Below are positions 31,630-39,781 of a stretch of DNA of 64,000 nucleotides, piece by piece. The DNA comes from Bordetella ansorpii (GTDB lineage: Bacteria > Pseudomonadota > Gammaproteobacteria > Burkholderiales > Burkholderiaceae_B). The notes below the pieces were generated by a model. That model worked only from the letters and a program-made list of their open reading frames with translations, was not told where the DNA came from and did not search any database. Position numbers and translations under genes: made by a program. Each line of letters opens with the position of its first letter. The stretch's first letter is position 1. The stretch covers positions 804,802 to 868,801 of the forward strand of contig NZ_FKBS01000014.1 in assembly GCF_900078315.1 (NCBI RefSeq), read 5' to 3'.

Positions 31630-34568
31630 TGCGGGGCCGCGTCCGTCGAGGCCGCCTGGCGGGCGGCCAGTTGGCGCAGGTCTTCGATGATCTGCTTCTG
31701 CGACAGCACGCTCAGGTCCACGACTTCGCGGGCCTGGGCGACGTAGTAAGCCAGTTGCTCATCGCTGCGGGTCATGGCGCGGTCGAGCGCAGTCTCGATG
31801 CCTTGCAGGCGCGTAGTCAGCTGTTCGCTGGACTGGCCGAACACCTGGACCGCGGCGCCGAACGCCTCGCCCAGGCTGGACATCTCGACGGCGCTGCCGG
31901 TGACCTGCGCGGCCGCGTCGGCCAGCTTGCCGGTCTCGGCGCCGACCTGATCGGTCATGCGCGCGCCAGCGCGCGCCATCAGTTCGCCGGCGCTGGCGAC
32001 CAGCGCCTCGACCGCCGCGCGTTGCTCGGTGCCGGCATGGGTCAGGTCGCCCAGCAGGGTGTCCAGCGTTTGCAGCAGGCGGGCGCGCTCTTGCAGCATG
32101 GAGTTGTCGCGGGCCGTGGCGTCCGCCAGGCTGCGGCGCAGTTCGTCGATGGCTTCGGCGGCGGCCTTGGGAGCCTGCGCGGCGGCTTCCACCAGGCGCG
32201 CCACTTCATCGACCGTCTCGCGGGCGTGCGCCTGGGTCTGCCCGGCCAGTTCGCGCGCGGTGTGCGTCAGCGATTCGCCCAAAGCCTGATGGCGTTGTTC
32301 GGCCTGGGCGCCCAACCGGGCCCATTCGCCGCGCAGGTCGGCGGCGACGGCGCCCAGCGTATCGGTCCAGGCTTGCAGGCGCTGCGCGTCCTGCCCGGCC
32401 AGCGTGGTCTGCAAGGCCGCGTGCGAATCGTCGACGTTGCGCAGCAGGCCGTCCAGGCGCGATTCGAAGCCGCTGGTGAAAGTTTCCAGGGTGTCGCGCA
32501 GGCCGCCAGCCAGGGTTTCGCCAGCCTGGCGCTGGCGCGCCAGGGCTGCGTCCCATTGGTGAGCCACGGCATTGGCGGCGCTGTCCAGGCGGGCGGCGAT
32601 GCCGTCGACCTGTTGCTGCGCCGACTGGCCGATGGCTTCGTGCAGCGTGGCGGTCTCGCGCGCCAGGGCTTGCATGGTGGCCTCGACGGCCGGCTGGATG
32701 GCCGTGCCTGCCGCGCGCACGGTGGCGGCGGCGGTTTCCTGCACGGCCAGTTCCATGGCATGCGACAGGCGCTCGCTGGCGGCGTTGTGCGCCTGCAGGG
32801 TCTGGTCCAGCGTGTTGGCGTGGGCTTGCAGGGCCTGGTCCAACGCGTCGGTCAGGCGGTTGCCGGTGGCGGCGCTTTCCTGCAGGGATTGTTCGAGCGT
32901 GCTGGCATGGGCTTGCAAGGCCCGTCCCAGGGCTTCGGCCACGCGGTCGCCCGCCGCGGCGCTGGCTTGCAGTGCCTCGTCCAGCGTGGCGCGGTGCGAT
33001 TGCAGCGTCTGTTCGACGGTGCCCGCGTGCGCGCCGAGCGCCTGCTCCAGGGTCTTGGCCAGTTGCCCGCCGGTGGCGGCATTGCCTTGCAGGGCCTGGT
33101 CCAGTGTCCGGGTGTGGGCTTGCAAGGTCTGGCCCACCGTGTCCGCGTGGGCCTTCAGGGCGCTGTCCAGCATCTCGGTCAGGCGGTCGCCGGTGGCGGC
33201 ATTTTTCTGCAGCGAGGCGTCCAGCGTTTCGGTGTGCGCCAGCAGCGTGCGGTCCACGGTGGCGGCGTGCGATTTCAGGGCTTCATTCAGCACCTCGGCC
33301 AGGCGGTCGCCGGTGGCGGCGTGCTTCTGCAGCGAAGCGTCCAGCGTTTCGGTGTGCGCCAGCAGCGTGCGGTCCACGGTGGCCACGTGCGCCTTCAGCG
33401 CTTCGTCCAGCACCTGCGTCAGCCGATCACCCGTGGCGGCGTTGTCCCGCAGCGATTGTTCGATCGCACGGGCGTGCGCCTGCATGCTCTGGTCCATGCC
33501 GGCGGCCAGGCGGTTGCCGGCGGCCACGTTGTCCTGCAGGGCCTGGTCCATGGTCTGGGCCAGGCGATCGCCGGCCGCGACGTTGTCCTGCAGCGCCTTC
33601 TCCAGCGACTGCGCCAGGCGGTCGCCAGCGGCGGCGTTGTCGTGCAGGGTCTTGTCCATGGACTGCATCAGGCGCTCGCTGGCGGCGCTGTTCTGTTGCA
33701 TGGCGCGGTCCAGCGCCTGCACCAGCTCGCCGCCCGAGGCGGTGTGGCTTTGCAGCACCTGCTCCACGGCCTTGACCAGCCGGTCGTGCGCGGCATCGGC
33801 GCGGGCCTGGGCGCTGTCCTGGCTGGCCGCGATGCGGTCCTGCAGGGCGCGGTTCTGCTGCGCCATGTCGGCGGCCAGGGCTTGCAGGCGTTCCAGCATG
33901 GCTGGCACGGCGTCGGCCTGGCGTTCCAGCAGGGTGACGACCTGTTCACGTTGATGCGCCGGGGTATGGATGCGCAGGCTGGTGGCGATGCGTGCGTCCA
34001 GCGCCCGAGCGGCCTGTGCGCGTTCGCGGCGGCACAGCGCGGCCAGCAGGCCCAGCATGGCCGAAGTGGCCACGCCGGTCACCGAGGTGCCGAAGGCGAA
34101 GCCCAGGCCCTGCACCGGCGCGGCCAGCGAGGCGCGCATGGCTTGCAGGTCGGTGGCGGTCTGCAGCGCGGCGCCCGTGCCGCGCAGGGTGACGACCATG
34201 CCCAGGAAGGTGCCCAGCATGCCCAGCAGCACCAGCAGGCCCACCAGATAAGGGGTTAGCGCGGGCGCGGGCAGGCCGGCGCGGATGCCCTGCACGCGCA
34301 GGCGTACGGCGTTGCGCAGGCTGGCGGGCAACTGGTCGAGCCAGGCGTCCAGCGCACCTTCGGGCGGATGGGCGGACACGGCCTGCGCCAGCGAGCGGGT
34401 GGCCACGTGGTAATGGCGCAGCTCCAGCGCGCCAGCCAGGTAGAACAGGCCGATGAGCAAGGTGATGGCCAGGGCCAGCGGGTTGGTGCCGACGTAGCCG
34501 GCGGCGGTCCAGCCCAGCACGGCCAGGCCGGCCAGGAAAACGACGGTGGGGACGAAGTAGCGGGTCAT
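31626..34568 (-). CDS. DUF802 protein: MotA/ExbB-like membrane domain with long coiled-coil tail
   Basis: The 980-residue product has four membrane helices in its first 180 residues. TM3 (about 107-126, LVGLLVLLGMLGTFLGMVVT) and TM4 (about 153-178, VQGLGFAFGTSVTGVATSAM) match the pore helices of MotA/TolQ/ExbB. Residues 230-980 are almost wholly helical. They contain repeating 18-residue units (variants of DNVAAGDRLAQTMDQALQ) and, at about 383-462, two nearly identical 40-residue units encoded at 33181-33420. The architecture is that of ZorA, a MotA-like pore with a long cytoplasmic rod. It overlaps the OmpA/MotB gene. It probably forms a membrane rotor whose rod reaches cytosolic partners such as DUF3348 or DUF2894. 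Confidence 0.87.
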   Translation of the reverse strand: MTRYFVPTVVFLAGLAVLGWTAAGYVGTNPLALAITLLIGLFYLAGALELRHYHVATRSLAQAVSAHPPEGALDAWLDQLPASLRNAVRLRVQGIRAGLPAPALTPYLVGLLVLLGMLGTFLGMVVTLRGTGAALQTATDLQAMRASLAAPVQGLGFAFGTSVTGVATSAMLGLLAALCRRERAQAARALDARIATSLRIHTPAHQREQVVTLLERQADAVPAMLERLQALAADMAQQNRALQDRIAASQDSAQARADAAHDRLVKAVEQVLQSHTASGGELVQALDRAMQQNSAASERLMQSMDKTLHDNAAAGDRLAQSLEKALQDNVAAGDRLAQTMDQALQDNVAAGNRLAAGMDQSMQAHARAIEQSLRDNAATGDRLTQVLDEALKAHVATVDRTLLAHTETLDASLQKHAATGDRLAEVLNEALKSHAATVDRTLLAHTETLDASLQKNAATGDRLTEMLDSALKAHADTVGQTLQAHTRTLDQALQGNAATGGQLAKTLEQALGAHAGTVEQTLQSHRATLDEALQASAAAGDRVAEALGRALQAHASTLEQSLQESAATGNRLTDALDQALQAHANTLDQTLQAHNAASERLSHAMELAVQETAAATVRAAGTAIQPAVEATMQALARETATLHEAIGQSAQQQVDGIAARLDSAANAVAHQWDAALARQRQAGETLAGGLRDTLETFTSGFESRLDGLLRNVDDSHAALQTTLAGQDAQRLQAWTDTLGAVAADLRGEWARLGAQAEQRHQALGESLTHTARELAGQTQAHARETVDEVARLVEAAAQAPKAAAEAIDELRRSLADATARDNSMLQERARLLQTLDTLLGDLTHAGTEQRAAVEALVASAGELMARAGARMTDQVGAETGKLADAAAQVTGSAVEMSSLGEAFGAAVQVFGQSSEQLTTRLQGIETALDRAMTRSDEQLAYYVAQAREVVDLSVLSQKQIIEDLRQLAARQAASTDAAPQ
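33181..33420 (-). repeat. Tandem 120-bp repeat (two copies) inside the DUF802 gene
   Basis: 33181-33300 and 33301-33420 are aligned base for base at a 120-bp period with few mismatches, encoding two 40-residue helical units. Flanking sequence shows older, more diverged copies. Such near-identity at DNA level points to recent duplication and potential length variation. Confidence 0.85.
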
Positions 34569-34578
34569 TGCGTTCTGT

Positions 34579-35349
34579 TCAGCGGCTTTGCAGGGCGGCC
34601 AGCACCCCTTCCACCGGTTGTAGGCGAACATCCAGTTCGGCGAGCAATACCTGTTGCATGTGCGTGCGAAACGTTTCCAGCCAGGCGGGCGGCACGGTGG
34701 CGGCCGATGCGGCTTGCGCGTCGGCGCCGGCCTGCGCGGCCTGGCGCAGTTGATCGAAATGCTTTTCCAGCAGCCTCGGCACGGAGGTCAGCAGCACGCG
34801 CTCGCGCGCGCCCAGTGAGCGCTCCATGACGGCATCCACCAGGGCCAGCCCGGCGAAGTCCGGCATCCGGGCATCCGGCGTGCGGGCCTCCGATGCGCGG
34901 GCGGCCAGCATGCCGCGCAGGCGGCTGCGCAGATTGCCGATGCCCGTTTCCATCGTCTGCTGCAGCGCCAGGTAGCGCTGGCGGTAGACGGCGTACTCGG
35001 GTTCGGCATCGGCGGCCGGGGCCGACATGGCCACGGGGGGCGGACGCTTCGTGCCGGAAGGCTTGGCCGGGGCGAATACGCCGTCGTGGACGATGGCGTT
35101 GGTCAGGTCCGCGCGTAGCCGCGCGACGTCGCGCGCGGGATCGTCGTCTTCGCGGGCCGTGGCTTTCACGACCGGACGGCCTTCGCCCAGGACGGCGGAC
35201 AGCGCAACCGCGTCGGTCCAGGTCAGCCATTGGCCGAGCTGGTCAGACAGGGGTTGTCCGGATTCTGGGACGTGGGTCGCGGTCAGGCGTGCCAGCAAGC
35301 GTATGAACGCCGGGCCGCCGGACCCTGCGCGCCTGGCGGTCTGCTCCAT
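34579..35349 (-). CDS. DUF3348 protein, first gene of the motor-like operon
   Basis: The 256-residue cytosolic protein fits DUF3348. The N-terminal half has FIRLLARLTATHVPESGQPL and DQLGQWLTWTDAVALSAVLG. The middle is Pro- and Ala-rich and variable. The C-terminal helical half has VYRQRYLALQQTMETGIGNL and a closing ETFRTHMQQVLLAELDVRLQ. I start at the ATG 35349; the open frame upstream belongs to no sensible protein. It is 10 bp upstream of the DUF802 gene, and its conserved pairing with DUF802, OmpA and DUF2894 defines the operon. Its role is unknown. Confidence 0.82.
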   Translation of the reverse strand: MEQTARRAGSGGPAFIRLLARLTATHVPESGQPLSDQLGQWLTWTDAVALSAVLGEGRPVVKATAREDDDPARDVARLRADLTNAIVHDGVFAPAKPSGTKRPPPVAMSAPAADAEPEYAVYRQRYLALQQTMETGIGNLRSRLRGMLAARASEARTPDARMPDFAGLALVDAVMERSLGARERVLLTSVPRLLEKHFDQLRQAAQAGADAQAASAATVPPAWLETFRTHMQQVLLAELDVRLQPVEGVLAALQSR

Positions 35350-35465
35350 GCCGTGAGGGTCAAAAGCCCAGCAGTTTACACAAAGGCAGGCAGGGAAACG
35401 GAGGTGGCCTCGCTTTGGCGGGCATGGGTTGGTAACAGGTGGTAGCAGACTGCCCGCCGGCCCGC
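35350..35465. other. Promoter region of the DUF3348 operon
   Basis: This 116-bp gap separates the anti-sigma stop from the DUF3348 start; both genes run leftward. No obvious terminator hairpin or consensus promoter was found by eye. Either a weak housekeeping promoter or read-through from the ECF operon drives the motor-like genes. Confidence 0.35.
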
Positions 35466-36191
35466 TTACATCACCCGGACGGCGCGCCCGATGAACTGGA
35501 TGGGCCCCGTGGGCCTGCCGACCGGCGAGCCGGTGGCGGGTTCGAGCGTCAGTTCGAACAACTGGTTCGGCACCAGGGGCGGCAGCTTGTCCAGCGGGAT
35601 CTCCACGGCCTGGCCCGGTTGCACCAGCCCCAGCGACACCGGCGCCTGCCAGTCGTCCGCCTTGGTCCAGAACTCCAGGGCCCGGCCCTGGGGAACCGTG
35701 GTCATGCCCAGCGGCACCAGCTTGACGGCGTCGTGGCCGGCGGCCTGCACCATCCAGCCCGGGGCCTGCGTCTGCGATTGCGGGGCCACCAGCACCACCA
35801 CGTAGCGCGGCGGCATCAGCGGCTTGCGCACGTAGAGGACGACCGAGAACAGTACCGCGAAGGCCACGCCGGCCGAGACCAGGCCGCGCCAGAAATTGAA
35901 ATCGCCCCAGGCGGGCCGCAGGTTGCGGCGGATGCGGAAGGCGGGTTTCGCACTGCGGCCGCCGATGCTGCCCGAGATGCGCTTCCACAGCTTGTCCGAG
36001 GGCGTGACCGGTTCGGCCAGTTCCGCCAGCGGGGCCAGGCGCGCTTCCCACCAGGCGACGGCCGCGCGCAGTTGCGCGTCATGCTCCAGGGCCGCTTCCA
36101 CGTACTCGCGTTCGTCCTCGGGCAGCGTGCCCAGCACGTATTCGCTGGCCAGCGCGTCGTGTGCGTCGTCGAATTCCAGGGGGGCGCTCAT
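35466..36191 (-). CDS. Anti-sigma-K factor RskA-like membrane protein
   Basis: The 241-residue protein starts in an ATGA overlap with the sigma gene. The first 85 residues carry a zinc-less anti-sigma domain (ASEYVLGTLPEDEREYVEAA, then LRAAVAWWEARLAPLAELA). One membrane segment lies at about 105-122 (LVSAGVAFAVLFSVVLYV). The outer RskA domain has GRALEFWTKADDWQAPVSLG and ends in an Ig-like sheet with LFELTLEPATGSPVGRPTGP. It holds the cognate ECF sigma inactive at the membrane until a periplasmic signal triggers release. The cassette continues with a DUF3455 gene on the far side of the sigma gene. Confidence 0.88.
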   Translation of the reverse strand: MSAPLEFDDAHDALASEYVLGTLPEDEREYVEAALEHDAQLRAAVAWWEARLAPLAELAEPVTPSDKLWKRISGSIGGRSAKPAFRIRRNLRPAWGDFNFWRGLVSAGVAFAVLFSVVLYVRKPLMPPRYVVVLVAPQSQTQAPGWMVQAAGHDAVKLVPLGMTTVPQGRALEFWTKADDWQAPVSLGLVQPGQAVEIPLDKLPPLVPNQLFELTLEPATGSPVGRPTGPIQFIGRAVRVM

Positions 36192-36757
36192 GACAGGCAC
36201 TCCCGCAGGGACTTCAGGCTGCGCGTGATCCAGGCCTTGACGGTGCCCAGCGGCGTGTTCACCAACTGGGCGATTTCGGTGTGGGTCAGGCCCTCGACAT
36301 AGGCATGCACGATGCAGCGGCGCCGTTCGGCGGGAAGTTGGTCCAGGCAGGCGGACAGGCGGTGGGCGTCGTCGCTCCAGTGCGCGAAGGCGCCGCGTTG
36401 CCGCCATTCCTGCAGGGCGGCTTCCGCGTCCAGGCGTTCGACGGTGTCTTCGTCCAGCGTGTAGGCGCGGCCGTAGTCGCGCACGGTGTTCAAGGCCTGG
36501 TTGCGGGTGATGCTGTAGATCCAGCCGCGCGCGGAGCCGCGCGACGCATCGAAGCGGCCGGCGTGGTTCCAGATGTTGACGAAGGCGTCGTGCACGATGT
36601 CCTCGGCCAGCGCGGTGTTGCCCGCGATGCGGCGCGCCACGCCCAGCAGCCGCGCGCCTTCCTGACGATACAGCGCATGCAGCGCGTCGCGCTGCTGGCG
36701 CGCGCAGGCCTGCACGGCGGCTTCATAGTCGAACGCTTCGTCTGGAGAGGGCGGCAT
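36188..36757 (-). CDS. ECF RNA polymerase sigma factor (RpoE/SigK-like)
   Basis: The 189-residue sigma factor has region 2 ALHALYRQEGARLLGVARRI, LAEDIVHDAFVNIWNHA and the ARGWIYSITRNQALNTVRDY segment. Region 4 has LPAERRRCIVHAYVEGLTHT and EIAQLVNTPLGTVKAWITRS. The ATG at 36757 is used; a GTG at 36802 would add 15 residues. The anti-sigma gene overlaps its stop by 4 bp. A DUF3455 gene lies immediately upstream and ends 123 bp before this start. Sigma/RskA pairs usually respond to oxidative or envelope stress; the promoter they recognise could not be fixed by eye. Confidence 0.88.
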   Translation of the reverse strand: MPPSPDEAFDYEAAVQACARQQRDALHALYRQEGARLLGVARRIAGNTALAEDIVHDAFVNIWNHAGRFDASRGSARGWIYSITRNQALNTVRDYGRAYTLDEDTVERLDAEAALQEWRQRGAFAHWSDDAHRLSACLDQLPAERRRCIVHAYVEGLTHTEIAQLVNTPLGTVKAWITRSLKSLRECLS

Positions 36758-36880
36758 GCAGGGCGAAGAGGGCGTCTGGGCGCGCCGCGGTGCACGGCGC
36801 ACACTTGAGGGCTGCCCATCTTACAGGAGAACGTCAGGCGGCTGGCCCGCGAGGCCGCCGCCCGTGATCCGCCCTGCCGC

Positions 36881-37432
36881 TCAGTTGGCCTTCCAGAAGA
36901 TGTAGTCGGCCTGGTATTTCACGACGGTGCGCTGGCCCATCGAGGCGCTGGTGCAAGCCGGCGACATCGGCGCCACGCCACCCTTGAGCGCGACGCGCTG
37001 GATGTAGGTCACGCCGGTCATCGCGCCGCTGCCCATGGCGGGATTGGCCTTGACCAGCTGATAGGGCAGGTTGCCCGCGCCGGCCGGCGCCACCGCGACC
37101 TGCGTGCCGGTGATCTTGGAGCCGTCCATGGCTTCCCAGGTGGCGGGCGGGCCGTAGTACTTGCCGACCTGCTTGCCCATGCGGTCTTCCAGCACCGCGT
37201 CCGGTCCGGCGAAGGTCCATTCGGGTTGCCCGGCCTTGTTGGCCTTGCATTCGTACGTGACATCGCCGCGGCCCACGGTTTCCCAGGCGACGCGGTTGCC
37301 GGACGGCACCTTCACTTCCGCGGGCAGGCGGGATTGATCGTAAGCCATGGGGGACATGGCGCCGCAGGCGCTCAACAGGCCGATCGTGGCGACGGCGGCG
37401 GTCCGGGCGAGGGTGGCATGCGTGAAAGTCAT
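36881..37432 (-). CDS. DUF3455 envelope lipoprotein
   Basis: The 183-residue protein has a lipoprotein signal peptide with lipobox LLSAC (Cys23). The mature protein matches DUF3455: VKVPSGNRVAWETVGRGDVT, YECKANKAGQPEWTFAGPDA, VGKYYGPPATWEAMDGSKIT, and a closing SPACTSASMGQRTVVKYQAD. Two Cys residues probably form a disulphide. The role is unknown, but a tie to ECF sigma/anti-sigma pairs is suggested by its position directly upstream of both genes on the same strand. A TGCAGGAGA ribosome site precedes the ATG. It may be part of that stress regulon. Confidence 0.82.
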   Translation of the reverse strand: MTFTHATLARTAAVATIGLLSACGAMSPMAYDQSRLPAEVKVPSGNRVAWETVGRGDVTYECKANKAGQPEWTFAGPDAVLEDRMGKQVGKYYGPPATWEAMDGSKITGTQVAVAPAGAGNLPYQLVKANPAMGSGAMTGVTYIQRVALKGGVAPMSPACTSASMGQRTVVKYQADYIFWKAN

Positions 37433-37542
37433 GGAAAGTCTCCTGCATCTGAAGGAAGGGGGATGACGGCGTTTGCGTGGCCCGTCATAGGGACTACACG
37501 CCAGCCCCGCATCCGGATGCAGGAAAGAAAAAATATTTTTGC

Positions 37543-37564
37543 GGGCAGGCGAAACCGCCTGCCC
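37543..37564 (-). terminator. Intrinsic terminator of the 2-hydroxyacid dehydrogenase operon
   Basis: A 9-bp perfect stem GGGCAGGCG-AAAC-CGCCTGCCC is followed, read leftward, by GCAAAAATATTTTTTC. It lies 16 bp past the dehydrogenase stop at 37580 and ahead of the DUF3455 promoter. Confidence 0.85.
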
Positions 37565-37579
37565 GAGCGTGCGCCTGCG

Positions 37580-38587
37580 TCAGCCCGCCGTTGTGCACAT
37601 ACGCAGTTCGGTCTCCAGTTCGCGCACGAAGGCATCCACGACGCGTTCCTCGTGTCCTCGCGAGGCCGCGCTGTTGTGCGGGCTGACCCACACTTGCGGC
37701 ATGCCCCACAGCGGCGAGGCTTGCGGCAGCGGCTCTTCGACGAAGGTGTCGAGATAGGCGCCCGCCAGCCGGCCGTTTGCCAGCGCGTCGGCCAGCGCGG
37801 GTTCGTCGATCAGTTCGCCGCGCGCGATGTTGGCGATGCGCGCATGGGCGGGCAGCAGCGCCAGGCGGCGGGCGTCGATCATGCCGGCGCTGTCGGGTGT
37901 CAGCGGCAGCGCCAGCACCAGCCAGTCGCACTGCGGCAGGGCCTGGTCCAGCTGGTCCAGCGGCAGCACCGCCGCGTAGGCGGGATCGGGTTCGGGACGG
38001 CGGCGCACGCCGGTGACGTGCAGGCCCAGCGCCGTCAGCAGGCGCGCGATCTCGCCGCCGATGGCGCCCGTGCCGACCAGCAGCACGCGCAGCGACTCCA
38101 GTTCGCGCGGACGGGCGTCGCCGCTCAGGGGCGACCATTCGCGCCGCGCCTGCGCGGCCAGCCAGTGATCGAAGCCGCGCGACTGCGCCAGGATGGCGGC
38201 CACGGCGGTCTGGGCGATCGGCTTGGCGGAGACCCCGGTGGAACTGGTGACGCGCACGCCGCGCGCCAGCGACGCCGCGTATTGCGGCAGGTCGCGGCCC
38301 GACGAGAACACGTGCAGCCAGCGCAGGTTGGGCGCGGCATCAGCCACCTGGAAGAAGGCGTTGGACAGCGGCCCCGGCTTGCGCAGCGAACTGCCCGCGT
38401 ACAGCTCGCGCGAGAAGAACGCCGCATGCAGGTCGGGCAGCGCCTGCGCCGCGCGCGACAGCGGATGGCGCTGCAAGCGCACCCCCGCCGATTGCGCCAG
38501 CGCGTCCAGGCGCGGGCCGTGCTGCTGGTCTACGGAATCGGAAAGCAGCAGGCCCAGCGCGGGCCCGCGGGTGCGTGTATCGGTCAT
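37580..38587 (-). CDS. D-2-hydroxyacid dehydrogenase (NAD-dependent)
   Basis: The 335-residue enzyme has the full D-isomer-specific dehydrogenase layout. The nucleotide-binding motif VGTGAIGGEIA sits mid-protein. The catalytic triad is visible as Arg in NIARGELIDE, Glu in DTFVEEPLP and His in SPHNSAASRGHE. An N-terminal catalytic lobe includes LRWLHVFSSGRDLPQ and the conserved TSSTGVSAKPIAQ. It reduces or oxidises a 2-oxo/2-hydroxy acid such as glyoxylate or hydroxypyruvate. It overlaps the enolase-superfamily gene by ATGA and is the last gene of a Bug-enolase-dehydrogenase operon, so it likely processes the dehydration product of that sugar acid. Confidence 0.87.
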   Translation of the reverse strand: MTDTRTRGPALGLLLSDSVDQQHGPRLDALAQSAGVRLQRHPLSRAAQALPDLHAAFFSRELYAGSSLRKPGPLSNAFFQVADAAPNLRWLHVFSSGRDLPQYAASLARGVRVTSSTGVSAKPIAQTAVAAILAQSRGFDHWLAAQARREWSPLSGDARPRELESLRVLLVGTGAIGGEIARLLTALGLHVTGVRRRPEPDPAYAAVLPLDQLDQALPQCDWLVLALPLTPDSAGMIDARRLALLPAHARIANIARGELIDEPALADALANGRLAGAYLDTFVEEPLPQASPLWGMPQVWVSPHNSAASRGHEERVVDAFVRELETELRMCTTAG

Positions 38588-39732
38588 TGAATGGTTTGCC
38601 AGATGTCCTGAGCGCCAGGGTAGACCACACCATACTCCTTCAGCGCGGCGGGGTCGAAGTTGAAGCCCAGGCCGGGTTCCTTGGGCAGCAGCAACTGGCC
38701 CTCGCGCGCCTGCAACTGGCGGTCGATCAGGCGGCGGAAATTGACGATGTGGTCGTCCGGCATCCATTCGACGTAGGTGGCGTTGGGCGTGCTGGCCACC
38801 AGGTGCACGTGCACGTCGTGCCAGGCATGCGGCGCCACGGTGATGCCGTGGCTGTCGGCCGTGGCGCAGATGCGGCGGAATTCGGTGATGCCGCCGCACA
38901 CGGTGGCGTCGGTCTGCAGCAGCGTGGTCGCGCCGCGCGTGATCAATTCCTGGAAACGCCAGCGGCCGGCCTCGATCTCGCCGGTGGCCACGGTGACGGG
39001 CGTGGCGCGCGCCAGCCGCGCGTGGTTCTCGATGTCGTCCGGCGAGAACGGTTCCTCGATCCAGAAGGGATGGTAGGGCTCGAAGGCGCGCAGGTATTCC
39101 AGCGCGGTGGGCAGGTCGCGCCAGGCGTTGTTGGCGTCCAGCATCAGGCGGACGTCCTCGCCGATGGCTTCGCGCACGGCGGCGATGCGTTTGCGTTCGT
39201 TGGCCACGCTTTCCAGGCCGACCTTCATCTTTACGGCGCGAAAGCCCTCGGCGACGTGTCCGGCCATCTCGGCGGCCAGCTTGTCGGGCGTCTTGCCTGG
39301 CAGGTAATAGCCGCCGCTGGCGTAGGCGGGCACGCGGTCGTGCGCCACCGCGCCCAGGTACTGGTACAGCGGCAGGCCCACGCGGCGGGCGTTCACGTCC
39401 CATAGCGCGGTGTCCAGCGCCGACAGCGCACGCACCACGCCGCCGGCGCGGCCCAGCAGCAGCGCCTCCTGGTACAGCTCGCTCCACAGGCCTTCCACGC
39501 GCAGCGAGTCTTGCCCGATCAGGCGCGGCGCCAGCAGGTCGGTCACGGCCACCGCCAGCAGGCGGCCCGCGCTGTTGACGGCGTAGCAATAGCCCAGGCC
39601 TTCATGGCCATCGCGGGTGCGCACGCGCACCAGGCAGTATTCGCGCGCCTTCACCTGGCGGGTGGCGAAGGTGACGGGGTTCGACAGGGGCACGCGGGCA
39701 ATGCAGACGGAGACGGATTCGATGAGGGACAT
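38584..39732 (-). CDS. Enolase-superfamily (mandelate racemase/muconate lactonizing type) enzyme
   Basis: The 382-residue enzyme shows the active-site set of the mandelate-racemase subgroup. Lys168 and Lys170 lie in AVKMKVG (KxK). Metal ligands Asp199 (MLDANNAW), Glu226 (WIEEPF) and Glu252 (ATGEIE) are present, and His302 in TVAPHAWHDVH is the second base. The N-terminal capping domain is intact. It abstracts an alpha-proton from a carboxylate, giving racemisation or dehydration of a sugar acid. It sits between a Bug receptor gene and a 2-hydroxyacid dehydrogenase gene in one operon, suggesting an acid-sugar dehydratase; the exact substrate is unknown. Confidence 0.88.
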   Translation of the reverse strand: MSLIESVSVCIARVPLSNPVTFATRQVKAREYCLVRVRTRDGHEGLGYCYAVNSAGRLLAVAVTDLLAPRLIGQDSLRVEGLWSELYQEALLLGRAGGVVRALSALDTALWDVNARRVGLPLYQYLGAVAHDRVPAYASGGYYLPGKTPDKLAAEMAGHVAEGFRAVKMKVGLESVANERKRIAAVREAIGEDVRLMLDANNAWRDLPTALEYLRAFEPYHPFWIEEPFSPDDIENHARLARATPVTVATGEIEAGRWRFQELITRGATTLLQTDATVCGGITEFRRICATADSHGITVAPHAWHDVHVHLVASTPNATYVEWMPDDHIVNFRRLIDRQLQAREGQLLLPKEPGLGFNFDPAALKEYGVVYPGAQDIWQTIQ

Positions 39733-39781
39733 GGTCGGGTCGCTTCTGGTGAGTATTCGAAGAGGGTCGTTCGAGGAGGGC

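Noticed and set aside
31629-34259. An 876-codon plus-strand open frame rich in Gly and Gln repeats
   Set aside because: It is antisense to the repeated DUF802 coding region; its repeats simply mirror the coiled-coil repeats.
30305-35349. A complete Zorya defence system
   Set aside because: Only the ZorAB-like motor architecture is seen. No ZorC, ZorD helicase/nuclease or ZorE is encoded nearby, so it is not called Zorya.
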